The notes beneath the pieces were generated by a model. The model was not told the DNA's origin, searched no databases, and saw only the letters and a program-made list of their open reading frames with translations. From the NCBI GenBank assembly GCA_963682175.1, contig OY821787.1:12936501-13000500 (forward strand): a DNA stretch of 64,000 bases. The letters run 5' to 3'. A program made the position numbers and the translations under genes. This document shows, piece after piece, positions 21,765 to 33,358 of the stretch; the stretch's first letter is position 1, and the number at the start of each line of letters is the position of its first letter. Source of the DNA: Triglochin maritima. Taxonomy: Eukaryota > Streptophyta > Magnoliopsida > Alismatales > Juncaginaceae.

Positions 21765-23417
21765 AGTAAAGTACCCAATTAAATACCTACCTACAGGTGC
21801 ACACTCAATCATAACTAAGACTCGAAAATGAACCTGGTAATGTTTTCATGTTTATGTTAATATTTTTGATTTTTATTGCGAATTCCGACATTCTTAACTT
21901 GAAATCCTGACTTCATTCTTGGTTTTGAAAAAAAAAATTATAATCATACGAGTTCAAAGATAGAGAGTGATATTTCTTTCCGTTAAGACACCAATTTAAA
22001 CCTCCACTTGCGCCACAGTGAAGGGTGATAGGTCAGCTCCAGTGTAGAATTGTAGCTTACATGTCCCAATTGGGAGTTGAATCTTGGGAAATTATGGGTC
22101 AATAAAAGATCTTGTATGACAACAAAATTTTATTGTAAGCTAGAATACTTATATTGACTACTAGTACAAGGTCTTTATTTTCCAAAAACAATTGGGTACC
22201 CACCTTGCACAGTGGATACGTCACTGCGAAAAATATGAACGTCAATGGGGTGTTGACCTAGTGATTCAAGTTGTGGGATGATACCAGTGTTCAGGAATGC
22301 GGTCTGATGCAGCCGTATATGAGGATGCAGATCAAATGCAGGGCAGATACACATCACATCTCCAGGATGTGGTCCCCCGATACGATCTTCATCCTTGCCT
22401 ACACATGCAGGCCCGATGCAGCCGCATCTCAAAACACTCATTTTCTTCTTCTTTTTTTGTTTTTTTTTCTCTGATTTGTTTAATATTGAATTATTAATCT
22501 TAGAAATTATTAAAAAATTATCTAAACTTTGATGTACATGTATATAATTTATAATTAATATATCTATATTATATTATTTAATTATTAAATTACCAACCGT
22601 ATATGCTCATGCATCGCATCCGCATATATCGGATGCGAGGTCTCGCCGCATCAAATCCGCATCCCGTATTTCTCTACCTTGGATGATACTCAGGGGAATG
22701 GGAATAGGGTTCAAATCCCACCAAGACTGCCTGACATTTTGGGTATGCCGATCGTAACCAACATTTAGTTTAATTTAATACTTACCATCTCTTAAAACAC
22801 AAACTCCAAGTTACAAGACCCTACCCAATCAGTCAATACTACCGTCCGAAATTATTATTTTTTGAAAAGATAATGCTTCTATGGGCCTCGGGAAGTGAAA
22901 CGTTGATGGGACATAATTCAACTAGCTCACCGTTACTGAATAGAGGATTTACCCAATTAAATGTCTACCAACCTTTTTTATCTGCGAAGGTTTGCAAATC
23001 GTTTACCGTCAAGACCAAGCAATTTGCACTGCTCTTACAGTCCGAAATCAAGCATACCATTTCTTCCAAATAAATGTCAAGTAGATCGTTGCGTACATTG
23101 GTGCTCCAATACTTTTGTTGCTCGATGATACTTTTCACTTGCTAAATCACCAACAGCACAGATTTTGTAGGATAGTTTTTGTCCAGCGAAAAAACATAAA
23201 CGTTACATTTTACATCTATTTAATCAAGGACTGGAAAATAATTGATTGACAGTACGAACCACAAACAGATGCTTCTCTACAGACTTACGCTTCAATCTTA
23301 TCAATTGGTGTCCTAATTGTATTTGCCAAAATAACTTCTAAACAAAATCATCAAATAATTAAGACCTGACTATCAAAATTGTGAATAAAATTTAAAAATT
23401 ACAAACTCAAATACCCA
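21762..23417. other. Non-coding stretch and 3' flank of UTP6
   Basis: No supported gene. 22290-22440 and 22600-22670 contain repeated 'gatgcgg/ccgcatc' words, including a near-palindrome around 22615-22640 (ccgcatatatcggatgcg), and may be a small DNA-transposon relic. 22690-23417 lies directly 3' of UTP6 and should hold its 3' UTR; no clear poly(A) signal was singled out. Frames at 22271-22497 and 22873-23073 show no domain. Confidence 0.45.
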
Positions 23418-26400
23418 CTAGAGATGACTGGAAGCTAACAGTCCATTTGTATCCCCCAAAGTTTTGCGTGCTCGCCAATAAACAGTATTTGCTGTTTCTG
23501 ATGTTCCAAGCTGCAATAATATTTCCGTAATGAGTACCAAAACGAACGAACCACAAAGGTTCAGAGTATTTATTCGCCTCTAGTCAAGGATAACGTAATT
23601 GTTAGGGAAATATAGAAACATACCTGTATTTCCAAAACGTAAAAGTTTTTCCATAACTCTCTGTTGCAAGCATAAATGCTGAGAACAGATTCATACAACT
23701 TACGAGCATTATTAAGTCCACTGTTATCACCCACTAAACTTAGATTTACTTCAAGCTCTATGCAGTACTTGAAGAGTCTAGGACTTGGACGAGGTAAAGC
23801 AAGGAATCTGCAAGAACATAACATACAAGTGCTGATAAACACCCATCAAGAAAACCAATTATCTATGGCCATCATCACGCATCAAGAATACCAATTATCT
23901 ATGGCCAAAATTAAAAAAATATGCACAAAAAAGAATATTTCTGCTTATTTGAATTGACCTTAAAATAAGATTTGAAAATGTTCAAAAAACAAATATCAAT
24001 ATTAAAGGAACCAATCAACCTGATCTAAGCACCTCTATTCATTGTCTAACTAATAACCTAGTTCACTTTTTCACCAACTGATGGGTTGGCTTTAAACACA
24101 TGTAACAACAGGTATACCAATTTTGCAAGAATTTTTATATTGATTACATAAAAAAATTATTAAAATCTTGAAAAAGTAGTCTAATAATGTCTATATACTC
24201 TGTACAGTATCCCTCGGCATGGGTGATGCCACTTTACACGATGAGGATTGAGGTCTTGTCAAGGCAACGATCAAGAAATTAGCCCAGAACTGAGGCAAAG
24301 GGTGAAGCAACAGTGAACAACCCAATTGATGTGAGGTGCTAATTTCTAAAAAAATTACCAATATCTAACTAAGAGGTTTAATTTATTGGTTCCATCTTAA
24401 ACTGCAGAACTATTACAGTTAAAACAGTGACAATTCAAAATAACAGCCAAAAAATTCGAAGTAGATAACTGGGTGTTGAGAAACAATAACGTACTCAAAA
24501 ACAGTACATGGAACATCAAAAAGTGGTTTTGATTGTATGAAAATTGAAAAGTAAAAAACTGCAAATAATTATTACAGAAAACAGTAAAAAGAATCAACTT
24601 ATTTTAAGAACTATGTGTGCTTTGACAATGGGAAAAATCATTGATAAGGAAAACAACAACAACAAAACCTGTGATCCCAAACTAGTTGGGGAGTTGGGGA
24701 AGCTAGAAAGGGGGAAAACAGTGAAAATATGATAAAAATGGTTAAAACCAACAAATACGAGCCAATAGAACTAAAAGGAGGTCGGATCGCAGAGTGCTTT
24801 TTTTGTTCCTTTGTTCATTAGTAGATATAATCCTGGTTTTTTAATTGAATATGGGTTAATAGATTCTCAAATGCATATGCATTTATTACTTTGAAGTCCT
24901 TTAAAGGAGTAGAATAAAGTCACAAAGGCTATATTGGGGAAATCAAGGAAGCCAAAAAGTCTACCGTGCTATTGCTCAAAACTTCAATTTGAAGTTTACA
25001 GCATTTCAATGTAGATTTCATTTCAGCGCACTATATGGCTATCACTAACTAGAAAATGTAGTTTTGATGTCAGTATATTAATTGACTATCAGTAACTATA
25101 AAAATAACATAGAACAAATTTGTGCTTTTTTCTATAGTATGGCTTTGCAAGAATTTTTAAATTAAACACTGCATTCTGCAAGTTAACAAATTGCTGAAAC
25201 TTGTACTCAAAATTCAAAATTTTCAACATGTATAATTAATAAGGACCAGCACAATAACTATACAAAATAGTTACTGAATAATTGAAAAAGGTTCACAGTG
25301 CCAGTGGAAATTAGATTAAGTGATAACAATGATGAGTTTGTGAAAAGAACCTTTTATAACTTTCCCTTGCATGTTTGATACCATCATTCTGAACTATCCT
25401 GTTGAGGATTGCAGCAGAGACAGAATAACAACAATCATCACCACCAGCTTTAGCCATCCAGATAATAAAATCATCTACAAGTTTCCTGAAGCGATCCTTT
25501 TCACCAGAGAAGATTTTCAGTGCCTGCAAGATGAAACAACAGTAAGGAGTAGAAAAAGATAGTTACAGGAATACCTATCCAGAGTTCAATTAGTTGACTT
25601 AGACCAGTACATTGTTATGCAATCCAGGCCAATGGAATTTGAGTAGGTATGGACTATGGATTAATTATGAAACATCAAGATCAAAATGCCAAACACATAC
25701 CATAAGCCACAGCAGCTCAGTCTCAGAAATGGTAGATTTAGCCAAAGCAATTCTTAAGAGCTCAAAGACAAAATTTGCATCAGAATCACTCATGGAGGTT
25801 GATTCATGTGAAAGCCATTTCAACTCTACAGAAACCCTCAAAATCCATAGTTTAGCTGCCTGCGAAAAAATTCCTTCACAAAGCCTTCTTGCCAGCTCTC
25901 TAGCTTCTAACATTCTCCCCATGTGCAAGTAAAAGGAAATATATTGTTGTGCAAGCTCTTCAGAAAGGAAACCACTTGATTCTGCTCTGGCATACACCTT
26001 AAGAAGGCATGAGCTTAATGCAGGATCAACTGCTTTCTCGTGTCCAGAAGAGATCACCACATCTGATAGGTCAGGAACAACATTTTCCAACAAAAATTTG
26101 GAATAGAGAGAAAACATCTTCGTAGAAGGTAACATATCCAAAGCTTCATCGTATACCTACAAAACATAATATATATGACAACAATCGCAAATGATGTAAA
26201 TACAATTCCATAAGCATCACAGTCAATGTGTTCCACAATAGAAATGTTCTATTGACCACAAGGTGACATGAAACATACTGACTCTAGGTTAATGTTTATG
26301 AAAGGCCACAAGATATATACTAATCTAATTGTTACATACACAAACATGACAATACTAAAAAAATTAACATAACATTGCAATATAACATTTCATGCGGAAT

Positions 26401-27660
26401 ACATTATATATTTATATGTAATATCTATGGACTACTTTTTATATATCTTAGGATATAGAATTCACTCACCTGAATGGCTTTATTCAATTTGTCATCCGTT
26501 GTTAAATCCGAACCTGTTTCAGCACATTGTGCTTCATATCTGGCAAGCCAATCCCAATAAATTTCGTTATTAGAGAAATGTCTACGGAGATCTTCCATAA
26601 CTTCCTTTTTCAGCTCATTCGATTGTGCAATATCTATCTCCTCCAATATCTCCAAGAAACTCTTCCGCAAGCTCATGCATCTAGGAAGCGCGTCGGTTGC
26701 TCCATAATATATTGTCCGGAGAATGTTCGAACCCTGCTCCCAGAAGAAATTCTCCTTTTTCTCCAAAGCATCTTTAGGAACAGCCAGCCCTTCAGGCTCT
26801 TTCCTGTCCTCATTAAGTGACATGAACAGATCCTTATTTTCCTCTTTCCACTTCTCCATTTCTTCTCTGTTACCGCCATTTCTCTTTAAAGTGTCTACAT
26901 CTTCACCAAGAGCAACCTTCCGAGCTCTCAACTTATTGAGGTAAGTGAGCTCCATCCGGAGATACTCAATCCACATATCCTCCGAGTCTGGGCAAACCCT
27001 CAGACCATTTTGCATAAGAGCCCGAGCAGCCGCAACATTCAAATTCTGATCAAACTCCCACGCGGCCGCATACATCCAAAGCCCAGGAACCTTCGGGTGG
27101 AACCTGATCGCTTCAACCAAAGCCTGAATAACAAAAACGTTAAAACGAAAAACAAAAGACATTACTCGAGGAAGGTGAGAACACGAAACCTGCTTCATTC
27201 GCCCGTGGCGGCCTTGCCGGCAGAACTCGAGGTACCGGAACCAGAGCTCCAAATCGCTCTTATACCTCCCGGTCGCCTTCTTATACAAATCCAGTATTCT
27301 CATAACTCCGGCAACGTCCGAAACAGATCTCTTCCACAGCTTCTCACCCTTCCTCTTCTTATTTCTCCTCATTCTCTTCTTATCATCCTCCCCACTCTCC
27401 TCTTCTTCTTCTCGTTTCCGTTTTAGCTCCCCGATGATCTTGTGCTTGCGGAGGTCGCGGAGCTTGTCGAGCTGCATCTCGTAGTCGATGTAGGCGACGA
27501 AGTCTGGTTTAAGAGGGGAAGGGCGCTTGAGGCGGAACTCGAAGTCGCGCCGCTTCTTGACGATGTCGGCGATCTCGACGCGGGAGAAGAGGCCACGACG
27601 CTCGAGGTCGTCGAGTTCGTTCACCATCCGCTCCAGGCGGAACTGGACCACGTCCGCCAT
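23418..27660 (-). CDS. UTP6: U3 snoRNA-associated protein 6 homologue (UTP6)
   Basis: Component of the small-subunit (SSU) processome, acting in the nucleolus on early 18S pre-rRNA processing with U3 snoRNA. Six exons on the minus strand: 27660-27190, 27123-26470, 26156-25701, 25523-25351, 23807-23624 and 23510-23418. All introns are GT-AG, and the joined length is 2031 bp (676 codons plus stop), which supports the model. The N-terminal U3_assoc_6 domain covers about residues 1-90 (MADVVQFRLERMVNELDDLE, then FVAYIDYEMQLDKLRDLRK). A basic, Lys/Arg-rich stretch near residues 95-120 could be a nucleolar signal. HAT (half-a-TPR) repeats follow (LELWFRYLEFCRQ, PGLWMYAAAWEFDQN, EDMWIEYLRMEL, and the C-terminal ARKLYESVLSIYA..LWKNFYVLE). 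Intron 4 is 1.5 kb; the others are 66-313 bp. No disruption is seen, so it is probably active. The open frame continues upstream to 27987, but homology starts at the 27660 ATG. Confidence 0.93.
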
Positions 27661-28176
27661 CTTCCACGATGGAGTGGAGAGTAGGGATTGGTGCGGCGGC
27701 CGGAGGGGTTGGGATTTAGGGTTTTGGGGAGGGAAGGAAACGGTGGGGGGAATGGGCAGAGTAGGATTGCTGGAGGGCTGGATAGTAAATAAGTCGATGA
27801 GTTCGGCTGTTCGGGACTTCGGGTCGAAAAAGTTTGGGACATTTGCATTTGCACCCTCCGAAAAGTTTGGAAATACATCTACGTAGACCTCGGATTCGTG
27901 CCAGCAACCGGCAGTCGTACCGTGCCGGCACGGCACGGCACGGCAGCCGGTGTCACCGTCCCGGGAAGGCGGCACGAGTCGGGCCATGTCGGATCCGGGG
28001 GTGGTCGGGTCGGTTTTTCTTCGTTTGTTAGGGTTGGTTTTCGATTTTTAGGTTGTTTTTTTTAATTTAAAGTATACAATCACAATCGAATTAATAAAAA
28101 CAGAAACACAATTTTTCCCCAAAAGTAACCAATTTATTTATTAATAATTGTTGACTCGATTAAATAAACAATATAA
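27661..28176 (-). promoter_or_regulatory. UTP6 5' leader and promoter region
   Basis: GC-rich just upstream of the ATG, then a segment with CGGCACGGCACGGCACGGCA-type repeats (27917-27940) and AT-rich DNA beyond 28050. No TATA box stands out. Words like 'gcaccctccgaaaag' at 27850 resemble the foldback terminal repeats nearby and may be a relic. The overlapping plus-strand frames (27442-28031) are antisense shadows. Confidence 0.5.
27716..27724 (-). promoter_or_regulatory. Telo-box upstream of UTP6
   Basis: Plus TTAGGGTTT, i.e. AAACCCTAA on the gene strand, about 56 bp before the start codon. Telo-boxes are frequent in promoters and leaders of plant ribosomal-protein and ribosome-biogenesis genes. 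A weaker AACCCTAA lies at 28027-28034. Confidence 0.7.
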
Positions 28177-29217
28177 GGATATTTACACTGGTGCACTCGG
28201 AAAACATCGAAATTACGGAAATACACTCCAAAAGTTTGAATTTATAGTGGTGTACTCGAAAAACTTATGAAATTACAATGATGCACCCGTAACTGACGTC
28301 GTTAACCTCCGTCACATTTAAGTTTGACGGACGTCTGATTACACCCTTTAAATACCTTTTAATTAAAGGGATATTTACAGTAGTGCACTTGGAAAACATC
28401 GAAATTACAGGAATACACCCCAAAAGATTGAATTTACAGTGATGCACTCGAAAAACTTATGAAATTACAATAGTGCACCCGTAACTAGCGTTGTTACCCT
28501 TCGTCTAATTTAAGTTCGACAGACGTTTGATTACACTTTTTAATTAAATCTGACCCGTTTAATTACCACAAATCCATTTTCATTCACCTCCCACTTCCAC
28601 CACCCCAAACCTCGACCTCCTACTTCCATCGCTCCCGAATCCACAATCCACCTCCCACTTACATCGCCCCAAACCCCAACCTCTCACTTCCATTCATCTC
28701 CCACTCCCACCTCCAACATGTCCATTAATTATTCCAATAGTGCATGTTTGGGATTGAGTTTTATGCTTCCGTGCCAATCAAAGGTTTAGAAATTGGCAAC
28801 ATACTCATGGTTCTGCGAAAATTGGACGTGTACCTATTAAATAAAGTTGTAATTGGCCTAAATTCTTAAGTTTGTTTTGGTTTAAGATTGTCTGCAATTC
28901 GGCTCAATTTCAATAGGTACTCGTCTAATTTTTAAGTGGGAGATGGATGGGGGATTCGGGAGCGATGGAAGTGGGAGGTTGGGGTTTGGGGTGATGGAAG
29001 TGGGAGGTGGATGAAATTGGATTTGGGTAATTAAACGGTCGGTTCAATTAAAAGGTGTAATCAAACGTCCGTCAAACTGAAATGTGACAGAGGCTAACGA
29101 CGTCAGTTACGGGTGCACCATTGTAATTTCATAAGTTTTTCGAGTGCACAACTGTAAATTCAAAATTTTGGGGTGTATTTCCATAATTTCAATGTTTTCC
29201 GAGTGCATCAGTGTAAA
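28177..29217. mobile_element. Foldback/Mutator-like element with long inverted repeats
   Basis: Left and right ends are long inverted repeats. The left outer arm (28177-28356) is repeated as an inner arm (28369-28548) that continues through 28690 ('cacctcccacttcca' segments). The right arm 28930-29217 is its inverse, beginning ..TGGGAGGTGG and ending GTGCATCAGTGTAAATAT. Terminal motif ATATTTACACTGNTGCACTCGG. No ORF, so non-autonomous. The outer termini, length of the arms and lack of coding capacity fit a MULE-type foldback; a 9-bp target duplication was not recognised. Confidence 0.75.
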
Positions 29218-29345
29218 TATTGGTTACCAATAAAAAAAAGCCTGAATGCTAGCTAAACCTAAAGAGTAATGAAAAACGTAAGGGGTATTAGGAAAAAATA
29301 GTGCTTTAACAGAATGGTTTAGCTAATTTGTCTTCAATCTTCGTC

Positions 29346-31230
29346 GTCACTGCTGTCGTGAATATTCATGTTCTGCATTTTCTCCTCAACGTCAATTCAA
29401 TCCTTCAGGCATACGCTCATCTCGATTGATTTATCGAACAAGCTTTGCCTCTTGTCAGACAAGACTCGTTTACCTGCACTAAAAGCAACATCCGACGCCA
29501 GAGGACATAATAAGTCTCATGCCATCAAAGAGATTAGTGGAAACCTGTCTGAGTTTTCCTCCACTAGCCTAAAACGTTAAAAGATTTTAACTTAGTCGTA
29601 TTTAAGTAAAGTTCAGTGTTTAAATATGCAGTTAATTCATTTTGGGTGTCAGTTTGCACTATTTTTTCCTTCTTTTGACTTAACCAATTCCATTGAGAGT
29701 CGTCATCATCTGGATCCACTGTAGTTGGAGGTAGTTGTGATAATGAACTATCAACATTTGAACCCATTTGATTTACATTATATAGTCTTTCATATTCTTC
29801 AAAATATTGGATTAACAAAGACCTATAGTTATTTACATGATTTTGGAAATTTTTCACAATTAATATTTTCAAAAAATTATTTTAAGAAAACTTGTAAACC
29901 AGTAATCTTAAATCTAGGATCCATAATAAAAGTTAAACAAAAACTAAATGGATGAGGATTCCAATATTTATTAAACTTAGCCTCCATTACATATAAAATT
30001 TCAACAAAACCAACATTGTGCCTATATTTCACAAATACTCTAATAATTGGAAGTGATTCATAGATAAATATGTTAGAGGTGAGATAAAATTGTCAACTTA
30101 ATCTAGTAGTGAATGTGAAAAAATACTTTAAAAAATCATGCGTAATTTGACAATTATTCCAATCTAAATCAGTTAACACTTTTTCATTTTGTTTTTCATT
30201 ACAAAAGGTTGAAACTGCAAGATGATAAGGAAGACAAGATTTTAACATTTCATATCTAGAATTCCATTTATGAGGGACATCTAATTTAAACTTTCTCGGT
30301 TTAATTTCATTATATGCACAAAATTCTCTAAATTCCTGATATCTTGATGTACTACTACAACCTACATAAGCAATTGCATTCCTAACATTTTCTAAGTTAG
30401 GTTTAATTATGCTAAGTCCATCTTGTATCATTAAGTTCAAAGTATGACAAACACATCTAATATGAAAAAGTAAATCATCTACAAGTGGATGACAATAATT
30501 AATAAGCATTTGTATTGCAAAACTATTGTTAGTAGCGCTATCAAATGGAATTGCACAAACTTCATTTTCAAGATTATTAGCTACAATGACACCTTTAATG
30601 TGATCAAATATAACATTGATATGTGTGTGGATGCAAAATAGGTAAAAAAGAAATGTTTTTTAATTTAAACATCATGATTGATCTAAATAATGAGCAGTTA
30701 CGCAACAATAATGATAATTATTTGACTGGTCCAAACATCACTAGTTAATGCTACCTTATTGTTCATTGATGAAAAATAAGTAATCATGATTTCTCTTTCT
30801 TTATCGAATTTATCAAATGCAATTTTTTAAGTGTTCTTCTAAAAAATGATTTAAATTGTGGATTATGGTAGAGAATTGCTTCCCTAAGGCCTTTAAATTC
30901 ACATATGTTAAATGGTAGTTCATCTCTAATTATGAAATCAATAATTATCTCTCTACCTTTAATTGGACAATATCTTCTGAAATTTAAAGTTCTACTAGCT
31001 ATGTCTAAAACCGATTGACGTGAATCCACTACCGATGCAGGATTATTTTTAAGTGACCACCTAAATGACCGGTTCCTCCACTTTACTTAGCCGAATATAC
31101 GTGACCACACCATCTACAAGTAGCAGTTGGATTACCCTTATCATCGTAGCCCTGATCAAAATCATCTGATACCGTACTAGTTTTTTCTTTTAGAACCTAT
31201 ATTACCTTTTCTCTTAGGTTGATTATGAAG
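29346..31230 (-). pseudogene. hAT transposase pseudogene (hAT-1)
   Basis: Nearly full-length transposase in broken frames. A BED zinc finger at 31150-31040 has ATCRWCGHVYSAK and GTGHLGGHLK. Then come 31029-30784 and 30509-30093, with FHIRCVCHTLNLMIQDGL and KLDVPHKWNSRYEML, conserved hAT catalytic-domain segments. 29872-29564 holds the linker, and the C-terminal dimerisation domain at 29560-29346 has LASDVAFSAGKRVLSDKRQSL. Stops and frameshifts throughout. Its 5' side is cut at 31234 by the copia C1 LTR. Confidence 0.85.
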
Positions 31231-31234
31231 GGAA

Positions 31235-33358
31235 TGTGTTCTAAAAGTTTTACTTTTAATTGCCAATTATTATGAATTGAATGAGAAATCATTTTGTTCC
31301 TTGTTTATGTTATTCGTCTTTTAGAAGTGTTAAGGAAGAGGTTCTTGGTCCTTAACCGTAGAGCTCTAAAAGATATTGGTTTACATAAAACCAAAGATAT
31401 TCGCAATCATGGTAATAGACATGGAACATTTATTACCGAGTTAAGATTGTCGTGTTGGTCATAGATTATTGTAGCTCTACAAGTGAGTGACAACACGGGT
31501 ACACAAAAGAGGAAAATATTACTTTTGTATACTGAATAAACCTAATAAGTAAAACATTATAGAATTGTGTTTTCTGTGTCATTAATGTTTTATTGTGTCT
31601 TTGGTCCTTTGATATGAGACTTATATCTGATCACTTAAGAATTGCTTAATTAGACTAGTGTCTTGACCTATCGATGAGTGTAGTGTAAATGCATTGGTTG
31701 GTTAAGTATGACTTTTGTTGGAGAAGATAGTTAGTCAAAAGATTATCATTGCCCCTCTTAATTGAGTGATGATATTAGTAGGCCCCTTGATAAAGCAAAG
31801 TTATAATGTGCACAATGTGATTTGAGTTAAGTCACATATTTATAACTAGCTTAAAGAGATCAAGAAATGAATACTAATACAAAGATGACACAATACTACT
31901 TTGTGTGTATTCTTAATATCATGAGGCAAGGGACGGACACAAGTGGTGCACTCCATCACTAAATGGATCGGGTTTTGGTTCGAGTGGAATTAAGACATCT
32001 AACTAATTGGGAGCTATAATGTGTAGCTAGATACCGCTTATAGCTTGTGATATTAAGCTCTTAATATCACTGCCAACTTAGTCTAGATCCTCCCATAGGT
32101 CACACCGCAAAAACTGGGAAACAAGAAGCTTGATTTTTTGTTCATATGATGTGTCGGGTTTCTTATAGAAAATATGACACATGTGGTGAACAAGTAAAAT
32201 CAATTATGTTGTATATAACATAATTAGAATCATGATAAATTCATATGAGATGCATATATTATGGGATGCAATAATTTATTATTGCATAGGATAATATATT
32301 GCATAAGTAGTGAATTTGCTAAAAACCCCTAAAGTTCAAATTTTGTTGGAAGTAAATCCAAAATTTGAAAAAGGCAAAATCGGGTAAAAGTTCGGTAATC
32401 CGTTTATGGTTCGGTCGACCGAGGGTTCTGTGGCGATCAATCGAACGTGGAACGGATGGTCAAAATTGATTGACCGAACTTGACCGAAGTGCCTGGAGTT
32501 CTGGTTCGGTGTACCGAACCAGGAACGGTCGACCGAACAATGTCCAGTTCCGATATTTTCGGTTAACCGAATGGAACTCGGTTTTAGACGAGAATTCGTT
32601 CGATCGGTTAAGGAGAATTTTTCTCCTTAAGAATCGGTCATCCGTCTAGTGCACGGTAATACAAACGTGACATATTCGGTTAACCGAGTATGTTTCGGTA
32701 AACCGAAGCACGATCGATTTTCTGCCTTTGATAATTAAGAGATTAATTTGATCGATGGTTGGATTAGCTCCAAACTTGGTCAAACGTTTTGTGGATGCAT
32801 GTAATACATTATGGAATTAGTTTGTGAGAGAAAATGTCAAGAAAATGTGGCTTAAGAATAACCATGATTGAGAGTAAGATTGGAGTCTATGAATATGTCC
32901 TTATTCTCCTTAATTAAGTTAGATGTTTTCTAATTATTTTCTCTCCTAATTTCACCACAAAAAGCCACGAAAATTCTCTTAGTTTTTTAAGTCTTTGGAA
33001 GGAGAAATTTCAGAGATTAAGAAAGAGGTTTGTAGCTAGATTCTAAGCTAGTTTGGAGATTGATTGGCTAGCTCCTTTCTCTCCAACATTGTTTAGGGTT
33101 TCGGTGAACACTCGGAGGCATCCGGCGCAACGAGAAGCGACGATCGTCTTCCTCAACGTCTCTGGAACATCAAGAAGTTTTAGTGAACTTCTAGGTATGA
33201 ATTTCGGAGTCCCTTGTATTTTTTTAATAAGTTTTGAAACTAGTTATTAAAACAAACTGATGCATGCATGAAATAAATCGTAGAAAATTGTAATTGATCC
33301 TTATTATGCATAAAAAATTCGAAAAATATATATGCACAATTAAACATGAAATCCTACA
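31235..33358 (+). repeat. 5' LTR of copia element C1
   Basis: TGTGTTCTAAAA..ATCCTACA, 2124 bp. Homologous to LTR-C2 (48874-52302 after removing its insertion) and, inverted, to LTR-C3 (60879-62579). Between 32390 and 32720 it carries a cluster of GGTCGACC/GGTTAACC-type palindromes. It is inserted next to the hAT-1 N-terminus. A target duplication cannot be tested because the other end of this element is lost. Confidence 0.85.

Noticed and set aside
24640..24700. 'aacaacaac..cccaaactagttggggag' segment in UTP6 intron 4 as a LINE/SINE tail
   Set aside because: Resembles the 3' tail of plant RTE-type LINEs, but too short and without target duplications to call as an element.
27442..28031. Plus-strand frames of 65-138 residues opposite UTP6 exon 1
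   Set aside because: GC-rich antisense shadows of the UTP6 coding sequence and leader; no domain or codon evidence.
32390..32720. Palindromic clusters as a CRISPR array
   Set aside because: Spacing is irregular, the units are short palindromes, and the context is a plant LTR.
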